Of a DNA stretch of 26,385 nt, positions 18,194 through 26,124 are shown piece after piece. Made by a program: the position numbers and the translations under genes. The stretch comes from Chrysochromulina tobinii (Eukaryota > Haptophyta > Prymnesiales > Chrysochromulinaceae). Each line of letters opens with the position of its first letter. Positions within the stretch are counted from its first letter, which is position 1. The notes beneath the pieces were generated by a model, which saw only the letters and a list, made by a program, of their open reading frames with translations, made no database searches and was not told the DNA's origin. The stretch covers positions 1 to 26,385 of the forward strand of contig JWZX01003381.1 in NCBI GenBank assembly GCA_001275005.1. Reading direction: 5' to 3'.

Positions 18194-18595
18194 CCGCTGG
18201 CGGCGGAGCAGTGGAGCTTGAGAGGGCGGATAGTCTGATGTTCCTTGGGCTTACTTGTTAACCTTGAGAGTCGCCCCACAAGTCGAGTCGTTTTCACAGA
18301 GCGTTATGTTGAGCGACTCGCAACCCACCTCCAACGATGTGCGTGGGTTCTACAACACGCTTACCCGGTAAAGCGACAGACGCGGCTCGGGGGTGCAACA
18401 GAAGTGAAAAAAGTGGAGCAAAAGCATGTCTTGAGTGTCTTCCAGCATAGCCAACTGAGCTCAGGCACTCGGTAAAAAGACACCGGGGGGAGCCGGGACA
18501 CACACGGGCGCGCGGGACACACGGGCGCCGGTTGTCGCGTCTGTCGTGTTAACGTTCACGGGCGCACAAAGGCACACGGTTCGGATGAAAAAGCA
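18194..18595. promoter_or_regulatory. Divergent promoter region, A9-like gene / esterase-sulfotransferase
   Basis: 402 bases between two divergent ATGs. It includes the fourth copy of the dispersed repeat next to the plus-strand gene. Nothing else recognisable is present. An out-of-frame ATG at 18585 precedes the chosen plus-strand start by 11 bases. Confidence 0.6.
18467..18584. repeat. Fourth copy of the ACCGGTAAAAAGACAC repeat family, with insertion
   Basis: CACTCGGTAAAAAGACACC and the following G-run, GCCGGGACACACACGGG and GGGACACACGGG match the copies at 12743-12889. After about 30 unrelated bases (18531-18559) the tail GGCGCACAAAGGCACACGG resumes the end of copy B (GACGCACAAAGGCACTCGG). 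So the two loci share both blocks. Relative to the nearby gene this copy is in the forward orientation; the copies by PAM are in the reverse. Confidence 0.8.
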
Positions 18596-21500
18596 ATGTC
18601 AGCGTCCTACCGTCACGCGATCATCTTCGATGACAGCCTGCACCCAGCGTGGAGTGTCTCCGCTGCAGGCGGAGCGCAGGTTGACCAACGACACAATCTT
18701 AGCGTCAGGGGATCCGGTAGTTTGGCCTCGTGCAGCAGGAGCTTCCGAATGCAGCTCGCTCAGCCGCTCGCGCACGTACGATTGAGGGCGAGGGCCACCA
18801 TCCAGGATTCGACTCAGCTTAGCTTGCAATTTTGGGCAAGAGGTGTCACGACGATGGCGCAGTGCCGCAGCTCCAGCGACGGAACCGCACTCGGATGGGC
18901 GTGCGCCTCGACCATTTGCATTTCGCTCCGCCTCTCATCGGCCCCGGATGCAACGGCAAGATTCGTGCCGTTGTGCACGTTCGGAGGGCCAGCCGCTACG
19001 TCGCAGCAATCGTGGCGCAAGTTTGTCGTGCTCACCTCGGCCTTCGCCTCTGGTCATGGCGGCTTTGACGAGGTCGTGCTACTGGCTGGCGCCGCGAGTG
19101 AGGGCAAGGCGCTCGAGGTGCTCCTGGATGACGTGGTGCTCGTGCGTGCTGGCAAGCCGCCAGTGGTTGCGGCGGCTCAGCCGGCACCGGATCGACCGCC
19201 AACATTCACGCCAGGGTGGTGTGAGTACATGGCTCCGTGGGACGGCGGCTTCGCGAGTCGCCCTAGCAGCAGCCCCGGCGCTCGATCCGCATCGAACCGG
19301 CCGATTTGTCGCGTGGCCAATGGTGACCATCTGCGCGGCCGGTGGGTGCAGAACTGCCATCCGGACGACATCCGGCGGCCTGACCGGTACGCGTACGGCA
19401 CGTCTCTTCCACGGACGCACGGCCTGTGGGATTACCGCGTGTGCTTCCGCCAGTCGTATGCGGAGCGAGTGCGCTCCCGCCGTGCCCTCAGCTGGACATG
19501 GCAGCCAGAGAGTTGCACGCTGCCCAAGGTGGACGGCGCGCGCTTCTCTCGCTGGCTCGGGCCGCGAGTCCTTCTCTTCTGGGGTGACTCGCTCAGCACC
19601 CAGCACTTTTACGCGCTCGTCCTCCTCCTCGGCTCCTCGGTCGTCTCGTTGCAGGACCGTGAGATGGCGGCCGCCGAGGAGATGGCGGCTGCTTCGCCGC
19701 CGCAGCAGCAGGATCAGCAGGCTCAGCAGGCTCATCATCATCATCATCAGCAGCAGCAGCAGCCTCAGCGGCAGCCTCAGCAGCCTCAGCAGCAGCAAGC
19801 GCCGCAGCACGCGCCGCACGAAGGGCACGCGTGTGATTACGAAGGGCTCGGCAACGAGGGTGGCTCGCTGACTGAGGCGCGCCTGCAGCACGGCGGCAGG
19901 ATTATCAAGGTGCTTGGCCACGTGGAGATGGCAGCACAGCTTCAAGACATGGGGCGTGCTTGGTGGCTCCCAGTGTGGAAGGTCGCCGACGTGATCGTCT
20001 TCAACCCCGTCGGCCACCACCTGCGCACGCTTCCTCAAGCCTTTCGCGCGGGCTGGTATCGGCGCTTCGTCGTGGCCGTCCTGCCGCAACTCGCGAAGCA
20101 CACGAAGCCGACGGCGCGACTAATCCTCCGCACAAGTAATGTGGGCCACCATGGGTGCGAGAAGGCCACAGAGCCTCTTGCAAGCCGCGCCGACGCGTGG
20201 CGCGCGCTCGGCGGCTGGCGGTGGCGCCCCGCCGCACAGACGCCCGCCTACTTCGGTGCGCCACGCGACGGCCCCGATAAGTATGATTGGCGTGCACCAG
20301 CCTTGCAGGAGCATCTGTGGGCGCGACTGGCAGCGTCTTCGCCCCTCGGCGGGCGGCTCGAAGTACTCAACGTGTCACACGTCGATCTTCGAAGCGATGG
20401 GCATGTGGCGGCAGCGATGGCTGACCATTGGGATCCTCAAAAGGCGCGTTTGGCCGCCAAGGACTGCCTACACTACTGCTTCCCCGGCCCAGCGGACGCG
20501 TGGGCGGTGGCGCTGTACACCCTGCTGGTGCACCGCGCACGGAGCCGCTCGGCGCATAGCGGCGCGGCTCGCACACACGCTCGAGAGGCGCGTGGTAGCT
20601 CGGTGGGCCGGCGCTTGCAGCTGGGGCCTGTGGAATCGACAGGCGGGAGCGCTGCTGTGGAATCGACAGGCGGGAGCGCTGCTGTGGAATCGACAGGCGG
20701 GAGCGCTGCTGTGGAATCGACAGGCGGGAGCACTGCTGTGGAATCGACAGGCGGGAGCACTGCTGTGCACGCCGATAGCCTCGCCCCATGCGAGCGCCTC
20801 ATCGCATGCGAGCGAGCCTGGCTTGTATGGAAGGGTCGCCTAGAGTCGGCTGCGGACGACGGCCAGAGGACGCCGGTGCCATGCATGCAGGTGGACGCTC
20901 CCGAGGCCAGCGCGTGCACGCGGGCTCTTCGCAGCTCTCGCCGTCGTGAGGGCTTGCTCGTGTTCACGCACCTGCCCAAGGCCGGTGGCTCCTCTTTCGG
21001 CGAGCTGCTCGCGCGCGCGCAGCGAAGTAGTCGCTCCTCCCTCGAGCCATGTCGGCTGCTGTGGAATGGCAACGAGCCCGAAACCACCTGCCCGCGCGTG
21101 CGCGAGTGGCTCGCGCACAGGCCCTTTCAGCAGGTCCCATCGCTCCCGCACACGGGCGTGGCGTGGCTGAGTGGACAGAATGTCACATTGGAGAGCGCGG
21201 TGCCCTTCCGCCACTGCGGCTCTCTTTGGGCGCAACATGTGGACTACTCGATGATCGAGCTCATCAAGGAGGTGCATCCCGAGCTTCTCGTGCGGCCTGT
21301 GATCATGGTGCGCCATCCGGCCACACTCTTTTTCTCCGAGTTCCTCTACAAGAAGCACTGCCTCTGGCGACAGCAGGGGCTCGTGGCCGCGCCGCCATCG
21401 TCGGCGATCTCGCTCACGGAGCACATCGAGCGGCTGCGGCAGAGCCCGGGACAGCGCGAGCTCCTCACCCGCTTCCTCGCTGGCGCTTCGTGGTGCTCTT

Positions 21501-21937
21501 GTGCAACGGATCGGATCAGCCGCTCGCAGTGGAGCGCCCCCGAGCTGCGCGTGCGCGCGCGGCGCAATGCAGCTACGTACGCATTCATCGGGATCCTCGA
21601 GCGTTACAACGAATCGATGCACGCCCTCCACGAGCTGTTCGGGCGCACCCTCGAACACAGTCAGGGACCTCACGAACATAGTCAGGGACCTCACGGCGAG
21701 CCCGGGCAAGCCCCGGCGCCAAGCAACGCGCTCGATGCTTGCATCTCTGCAGCGCAGGTGCCGCCCAAGGATATGCCGACAGCCGAGCAGCGCGCTGCGG
21801 TGCACGATCTCGTGCGTGAAGATGTGAAACTGTATCGCGAGCTCGAGCGTGGACTCTTGCGGGGAAAAAACACACGGGCGATACTCGATGGAAATGTAGG
21901 CCGCCCGCGATTGCCGATTCCGCGATCGGATGATTGA
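18596..21937 (+). CDS. Fusion: jelly-roll domain + PC-esterase/TBL acyltransferase + sulfotransferase
   Basis: 1113 residues in one frame. Residues about 1-190 form a beta-rich domain opening IIFDDSLHPAW and closing LEVLLDDVVLVR, which resembles carbohydrate-binding jelly rolls. Residues about 215-655 are a PC-esterase (TBL/Cas1-type) domain: CRVANGDHLRGRWV, WTWQPESC, the nucleophile motif WGDSLSTQHF (Ser332) and the DxxH motif DCLHYCFPGPADAW (Asp623, His626). A Gln/His-rich insert (about 365-405) interrupts it. A linker holds five perfect or near-perfect VESTGGSAA repeats (679-723). The C-terminal region (about 780-1090) is a sulfotransferase: VFTHLPKAGGSS (Lys795) is the PAPS 5'-loop and IMVRHPATLFFSEF (Arg906, Ser914) the 3'-phosphate site. 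Family knowledge suggests O-acetylation and O-sulfation of a polysaccharide by one polypeptide, presumably in the Golgi. No signal peptide or anchor is visible, so a 5' exon may be missing. The esterase direction (transfer or removal) cannot be decided. Confidence 0.88.
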   Translation: MSASYRHAIIFDDSLHPAWSVSAAGGAQVDQRHNLSVRGSGSLASCSRSFRMQLAQPLAHVRLRARATIQDSTQLSLQFWARGVTTMAQCRSSSDGTALGWACASTICISLRLSSAPDATARFVPLCTFGGPAATSQQSWRKFVVLTSAFASGHGGFDEVVLLAGAASEGKALEVLLDDVVLVRAGKPPVVAAAQPAPDRPPTFTPGWCEYMAPWDGGFASRPSSSPGARSASNRPICRVANGDHLRGRWVQNCHPDDIRRPDRYAYGTSLPRTHGLWDYRVCFRQSYAERVRSRRALSWTWQPESCTLPKVDGARFSRWLGPRVLLFWGDSLSTQHFYALVLLLGSSVVSLQDREMAAAEEMAAASPPQQQDQQAQQAHHHHHQQQQQPQRQPQQPQQQQAPQHAPHEGHACDYEGLGNEGGSLTEARLQHGGRIIKVLGHVEMAAQLQDMGRAWWLPVWKVADVIVFNPVGHHLRTLPQAFRAGWYRRFVVAVLPQLAKHTKPTARLILRTSNVGHHGCEKATEPLASRADAWRALGGWRWRPAAQTPAYFGAPRDGPDKYDWRAPALQEHLWARLAASSPLGGRLEVLNVSHVDLRSDGHVAAAMADHWDPQKARLAAKDCLHYCFPGPADAWAVALYTLLVHRARSRSAHSGAARTHAREARGSSVGRRLQLGPVESTGGSAAVESTGGSAAVESTGGSAAVESTGGSTAVESTGGSTAVHADSLAPCERLIACERAWLVWKGRLESAADDGQRTPVPCMQVDAPEASACTRALRSSRRREGLLVFTHLPKAGGSSFGELLARAQRSSRSSLEPCRLLWNGNEPETTCPRVREWLAHRPFQQVPSLPHTGVAWLSGQNVTLESAVPFRHCGSLWAQHVDYSMIELIKEVHPELLVRPVIMVRHPATLFFSEFLYKKHCLWRQQGLVAAPPSSAISLTEHIERLRQSPGQRELLTRFLAGASWCSCATDRISRSQWSAPELRVRARRNAATYAFIGILERYNESMHALHELFGRTLEHSQGPHEHSQGPHGEPGQAPAPSNALDACISAAQVPPKDMPTAEQRAAVHDLVREDVKLYRELERGLLRGKNTRAILDGNVGRPRLPIPRSDD
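19690..19815 (+). repeat. Gln/His-coding trinucleotide tract
   Basis: CAGCAG, CATCAT and CAGCCT runs encode a QQQDQQAQQAHHHHH-type segment inside the esterase domain of the fusion protein. It is a low-complexity insertion, probably a surface loop, and likely length-variable. Confidence 0.9.
20630..20764 (+). repeat. 27-base tandem repeat x5 encoding VESTGGSAA
   Basis: Five consecutive 27-base units (20630-20656, 20657-20683, 20684-20710, 20711-20737, 20738-20764). The last two carry one G-to-A change each (A to T). They form a Ser/Gly/Thr-rich flexible hinge between the esterase and sulfotransferase domains, and the unit length preserves frame under copy-number change. Confidence 0.95.
21652..21694 (+). 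repeat. 21-base tandem repeat x2 (EHSQGPH)
   Basis: Two copies of a 21-base unit encode EHSQGPHEHSQGPH near the C-terminal end of the sulfotransferase domain. Frame is preserved. It lies in a Pro/Gly-rich surface segment. Confidence 0.85.
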
Positions 21938-22356
21938 GACGAGACCCCGCGTGCTGTGTGTACCGTACGCTAGAGGTCGCCTCTATAGCATTGGGAGCAA
22001 AAGCGTCTTAGTCGATTTTACATATCCGATCCGTTCCCTTGAGCTTGACCCCGGTCCTCCGGCCACCGGCACCGCGGCGTACCCGGGACTACACACGACG
22101 CACCGCCCGGCCCCGGCCCGCGCCGGTTAAGCGTTAACGGTTACGTTATCATAATAGCAGAATCCGTTCCACTGCGGACTGCCTACCTTGTTGCTTGTAT
22201 CACTTCGAGGTCGCAATTCGAGGTCACACACATTTTTTCGCCGGATCCTATCAAGCTCTAATCAAGCTCAAACACATGGATCATGATGCTTCACAGTACC
22301 CTCACCTCACAGCTTGTGTTGAGTCGTAACTATGTTCCCTATCCCGTCCGTCACTC
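21938..22356. other. Convergent intergenic region, no gene seen
   Basis: 419 bases between the 3' ends of the fusion gene and the carrier gene. There is a GC-rich stretch at about 22045-22130 and an AT-richer stretch at about 22130-22330. No coding, RNA or repeat feature was recognised. Confidence 0.6.
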
Positions 22357-23190
22357 TTAGTCGCGCAGCCCTAGCCACGTCACTAGGGGATTCGCAATGC
22401 CATTCATGGCCAGCATCGCGACACCGTTGCGAAAGCCACCACAGATGATTCCAGGCAATGCGCCGATATAAAGGCCGCGTGGCCCACCGAGGTAGCGCAC
22501 GCTCTCTGAAAGCGTAGCGCCCGGGCGAGGCAAGCCAGCCTGCGCCAGGTTTTTGAGCGTCTCCAGCGGCCAGTTAACAGCATACGAGAACGCACAGCAG
22601 CCGGTGACGACCATAAATTGGCCGGCAAGCGACCTGAAGAGCTCGCTCTTGCGACGTGCGATGTCATACGGCACGAAAATGAGCAAGAGCATCCCAGTCG
22701 TGCGCACTGCCTGTGCCATGGCCCCGCGGTAGAGATTTGCGATCACGATCGGCTGACCAGTCTGGCGCGACACCTTTGCCTGCTCGATCGGCGCTTCCAC
22801 AATTATGCGGCAGAGTGAGCAAAACACGGCAGAGGCCACCACCATCGGCCGTACAAGCCCTTGCTTCCAGAACGAATCAGCAGGCAGCCGTTTGTCGAAC
22901 GCCGTGTATGCGCCCTCGTACGACGAGATCATGACAGACCGATAGACAGCGCTGCCCCAGAGTGGTGGTACGACGCCGCGAAAAAAAGCCCGTGCGCCGT
23001 CTCGTCTCCACATTTCGCGGACCGCCGCAAATGACGAGAGGCCATGCATGGATCGATCAAGTTGCATGGCGGCCTTGATATTGTCAAGAGGATGTCCAGA
23101 CACGGTGTGAGCGATTCCGTACACGGCCCCAGTTACGACCCCGATGGCTCCCTCGCGGAGCGGCGAGGCGCGCGCTTCCATGTGCGTCAT
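22357..23190 (-). CDS. Mitochondrial carrier family (SLC25-like) transporter
   Basis: A 277-residue protein with the threefold repeat of mitochondrial carriers. The signature P-x-[DE]-x-x-[KR] occurs as HPLDNIKA (Pro34-Lys39), EAPIEQAKV (Pro134) and NWPLETLKN (Pro208); each begins a repeat with a following amphipathic helix (for example REMWRRDGARAFFRGVVPPL). The [FY]-[RK]-G elements are FFRG (69-72), LYRG (153-156) and LYIG (240-243). Six helices fit the length (usual 270-320). The final repeat is somewhat short and ends at LGLRD. The charged residues of the matrix gate are complete in repeat 1 and repeat 3, weaker in repeat 2. Substrate cannot be assigned; the HPLDNIK form occurs in carnitine/ornithine-type and orphan carriers. 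Expected in the inner mitochondrial membrane. The ATG at 23190 is used; MEARAS at 23181 is an alternative. Confidence 0.88.
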   Translation of the reverse strand: MTHMEARASPLREGAIGVVTGAVYGIAHTVSGHPLDNIKAAMQLDRSMHGLSSFAAVREMWRRDGARAFFRGVVPPLWGSAVYRSVMISSYEGAYTAFDKRLPADSFWKQGLVRPMVVASAVFCSLCRIIVEAPIEQAKVSRQTGQPIVIANLYRGAMAQAVRTTGMLLLIFVPYDIARRKSELFRSLAGQFMVVTGCCAFSYAVNWPLETLKNLAQAGLPRPGATLSESVRYLGGPRGLYIGALPGIICGGFRNGVAMLAMNGIANPLVTWLGLRD

Positions 23191-23472
23191 TGATTTCCGA
23201 GAACAGGTGTGTGTTGCGAAAGGAAGCCATTAAGCTTGTGTGAACGAACCGGTGTGAACGTTAACTTCCCCGAAACGGATGTTGTCTAACATTACGATTA
23301 TTCAGGCGTTATCAACCTTCGAACATAAAAGATCCACCCCCCTCATTCGATTCGACCAAACGGGCGTCGACAAGCTCAAGCGTCAAGGCCTGGGGCGAAT
23401 GAGCTCTTAACTTCACAGCACCAGTGCGGTCCTCCACGGCGCGACGACTGGACGACGATCGACGACCGCATC
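23191..23472. other. Intergenic region between carrier and LNR gene
   Basis: 282 bases holding the promoter of the carrier and the 3' end of the LNR gene, both on the minus strand. A repeated GTGTGAACG (about 23237-23262) is the only pattern noticed. Confidence 0.5.
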
Positions 23473-26124
23473 CTACTTCTCGTCGTCCTCGGCGAGCATG
23501 CCACCAACCTCCTCCGCGTCGGCCCCACGAGCTTCGCGGTACTTGGCGAGCGCGCGCTGCATATCCTCTCCCTCTGCGAGCGCGCGGCGGTAGCGCACGC
23601 ACATGCACACGACGAGGCCGATGAGGCACAAGCCTCCAAGGGACGCACTGACGACGAGGCTCACAAGGAGCGTGGGGGTGACCGCATGCGCCAACCCGTC
23701 CGCCAAGGAACCGCGGGTGAGCTCGCAGTCGCCGCCACTCGTGCTGCCGCCGCCGTGCCCGTGCCGGTAGGCCTTCAAGTTGGCGCTGACGCCGCACAAC
23801 CACTCTTCCACAGCTGACAAGGCCTCGTCGTCTGCGCCGCCGTGGGCACTTGCAAGGGCGGCGGCCGCGCTGTGCGAGAGGCAGTCGCCATGGTCGTACT
23901 CGCAGCGCGTCACGTTGCACAGCCGGTCGCACACTCCATCGCTCAACCACTCGGCCATGCACCCCGGCGAGCACGTCGTCGACAGCGACGCCATAGGGTC
24001 GTCGCCCGATCCAACGCCGCCGCTGGCGGCTCCGGGCGGCTGCGCCATAGCACACGCGCCGGCGAAGCGCATTGTGAAGGTCCATTCGCAACCAATCCGT
24101 TCATAGCCGACCCGCTGCGCCTCGACCACCCCGGGCGCGCACAGCAGCTCAAAGCGCACACTGTGTGTGCCGCCCTCGCCGCCCGCGCACGGCGTGCCTG
24201 TCGAGAAGGAGAGCTCGAGGCCCTCGCGAGGGCGCGACGTGTCAAGCAGCGTCTTGGTGAGTGTTGGACGGAAGCCGAGGCTCGCGAGGAGGCACTCGCC
24301 AGCTCGCTCCGTGGCGAGAAGCCCCACGCTCCCGTTGTCGAGCACGGCCTCCGCAAACGCCTTGTTGCTCGCGCCGAGCACCTCGGCGTCGCCGCCGTTG
24401 CCGCCTTTGCCCCCGGTGCCGCCGGCACCGATTTTGCCCCCGGTGCCGCCGTCGCCGCCTTTGCCACCGTCGCCATCACCTTCGCCATCGTCGATGGCCA
24501 CCGCCCTCATCATCTCCGCCATGATATCCGCCTCGCTCAGGCTGCGCCCGTGCAGGTGGCCTTCGGTGCGGGCCGGTGACACGAGGCCGGCCGCGCTGAG
24601 GAGCGCCGAGGCGTTCGCATGGGCGGCGCGAAGCCGCGCATCAAAGGTGGCCTGTGCAGCATCGGCGTTTACGCAGCTGGGCACGTGATGTGCCACCATC
24701 CCAATGTGCAGCGGCTCGCATAGCGCGAGCACCAATTCCACCTGCCCGACGAGCGTGCCGCCGTCCTTGGTGCCCTCGTCCAGGCTGATACGCTCCGCCG
24801 GAATAGCGAGCCGCTGCACCCCAAATCCACTCAGATCGTACCAGACGGTGGCCGCTTGAGCGAGCGAGGGAGGGCCGGCGCCGCTCACGGCGGCGGCGAA
24901 GGTGGCGGCCCGTGCTGCTTCGGTACCGCCACCATCGTGGCCCATGCCCTCGCCCATGACCGTCTCGACGTCAAGGACCGAGGCACCGGGCGACGAGGGC
25001 GCGCTGCGGTCAGGCGCGGCCAGCGCGAGCAGGCACGAGCCGGGCGCGCAGTCTCCGTCATCATAGTTACACGCGCGCGTGTCGCACGCTGGGTCGCACT
25101 CCCCATCGCCCTGCCACGAGGCTGGGCAGCTCGGCAGGCAGCGCGGCTGCGAGGGCGTCACGAAGCGCCCGTCGGAGGTGACGCAGTCGCCTGAGTCCCA
25201 TTCACACTCTTGCGTGAAGCACTCGTCGTCGCACTCACCGTCGTGCAGCCACTCGGGCAAGCAACCCGGGCAACCCATCGTCATGCGGAAGCACGCGCCG
25301 TTGTCCCAGTAGCACGCGTCGCTCGCGCAGGCAGGGTCACACTGAGGGTCGAGGAGCATCGCGATCGTGCATTTGCTCGTACCACCCAGGCACAGGCCAG
25401 TGCCGCCGTTGGCCGATTCGGCCCCGCCCACGCCCTCGACCTCGCCAACGCCCTTGCCCTTGTCTCCGATCCCTCTCATGCCATCGGCGTCGCTCAGCCA
25501 CGGCGGGTTGGGGCAGCCATCGACGGCGACCAGCTCGATTTCGAGATCGCACCTGCCTTTGATGTGGAGCGACTTGACGACGGGATCCCTCTCGTCCGGG
25601 TCGCACCGCAGGATGAATGTGACCGACGCGCGGCGCTCCCCCCGAGAGCCGCTGCTACTGCCGCCGCCGCCCGCCTCCGCGGCATCTACGTCGTCGGTGC
25701 ACAAGGCGCCGTCAGCGTAGTGCATCACGATGCCGCGCTCGGGAGCTTGAGGCGAAAGCAGCGACATGACGGGCTGCGGCGGCATGGGGCCCTCGGGCAC
25801 GCTGCCGAAGCCACGGCACTCGCCGTCGGCCTCGCTCACGATGGCTGGGCTACCCGTGGGCGAGGAGAGCACCGTCCTGCACAGCTCGGGCACGGCGGCG
25901 CCGCACAGGTTGAGCGAAAGCCGCGCGCCTTCGGCAGTCTTTAAGACGGTCCTGAGGTTCCGTACGGAAAAGTGGAGCGGCTGGCCATCGGCACCTATGA
26001 CCGGCAGCGAGCACGTGAAGGCCGGCGACGAGGCAATCGACCAGCCGCTCGTCTTGGTAGCTAGCCCGGGAGTCAGAGGCGCATCTTCAGCGATCGATTC
26101 GGGCTTCTTCATCGAGGTCTTCAT
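23473..26124 (-). CDS. Single-pass membrane protein with MRH-like and Lin-12/Notch repeat domains
   Basis: An 883-residue protein. An N-terminal beta-rich region (about 28-205) with the pattern NLC, GALC, FILRC, CDLEIEL resembles a mannose-6-phosphate-receptor homology (MRH) domain. Three Lin-12/Notch repeats follow (about 249-278, 281-312, 329-360; for example WLHDGECDDECFTQECEWDSGDC-type spacing with calcium-binding Asp residues). A second MRH-like region (about 410-700: LALC, GECLL, RFELLC, GCEWTFTMRFAGAC) contains a Gly/Asp/Lys-rich insert (about 545-580). A fourth LNR lies at about 717-749. A transmembrane helix (about 817-842) precedes a 40-residue cytosolic tail ending in an acidic AEDDEK. 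MRH plus LNR recalls the machinery that handles lysosomal enzymes (LNR in GNPTAB, MRH in GNPTG and sorting receptors), so a sorting or ER-Golgi role is inferred. Neither MRH-like domain keeps the usual sugar-binding Tyr. No signal peptide is seen at the N-terminus. Confidence 0.85.
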   Translation of the reverse strand: MKTSMKKPESIAEDAPLTPGLATKTSGWSIASSPAFTCSLPVIGADGQPLHFSVRNLRTVLKTAEGARLSLNLCGAAVPELCRTVLSSPTGSPAIVSEADGECRGFGSVPEGPMPPQPVMSLLSPQAPERGIVMHYADGALCTDDVDAAEAGGGGSSSGSRGERRASVTFILRCDPDERDPVVKSLHIKGRCDLEIELVAVDGCPNPPWLSDADGMRGIGDKGKGVGEVEGVGGAESANGGTGLCLGGTSKCTIAMLLDPQCDPACASDACYWDNGACFRMTMGCPGCLPEWLHDGECDDECFTQECEWDSGDCVTSDGRFVTPSQPRCLPSCPASWQGDGECDPACDTRACNYDDGDCAPGSCLLALAAPDRSAPSSPGASVLDVETVMGEGMGHDGGGTEAARAATFAAAVSGAGPPSLAQAATVWYDLSGFGVQRLAIPAERISLDEGTKDGGTLVGQVELVLALCEPLHIGMVAHHVPSCVNADAAQATFDARLRAAHANASALLSAAGLVSPARTEGHLHGRSLSEADIMAEMMRAVAIDDGEGDGDGGKGGDGGTGGKIGAGGTGGKGGNGGDAEVLGASNKAFAEAVLDNGSVGLLATERAGECLLASLGFRPTLTKTLLDTSRPREGLELSFSTGTPCAGGEGGTHSVRFELLCAPGVVEAQRVGYERIGCEWTFTMRFAGACAMAQPPGAASGGVGSGDDPMASLSTTCSPGCMAEWLSDGVCDRLCNVTRCEYDHGDCLSHSAAAALASAHGGADDEALSAVEEWLCGVSANLKAYRHGHGGGSTSGGDCELTRGSLADGLAHAVTPTLLVSLVVSASLGGLCLIGLVVCMCVRYRRALAEGEDMQRALAKYREARGADAEEVGGMLAEDDEK
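24385..24490 (-). repeat. Low-complexity tract coding Gly/Asp/Lys repeats
   Basis: Imperfect GGCAAAGGCGG and GGCACCGGGGG units encode GDGGKGGDGGTGGK-type sequence in the second MRH-like region of the LNR protein. Probably a flexible loop. Confidence 0.85.

Noticed and set aside
19079-20101. 340-codon antisense frame inside the esterase domain
   Set aside because: It mirrors the Gln/His tract as Leu/Met runs and has no domain of its own; the sense frame has the GDS motif.
20840-21805. 321-codon antisense frame inside the sulfotransferase domain
   Set aside because: Composition is that of a GC-rich shadow frame, and the sense strand holds both PAPS-binding motifs.
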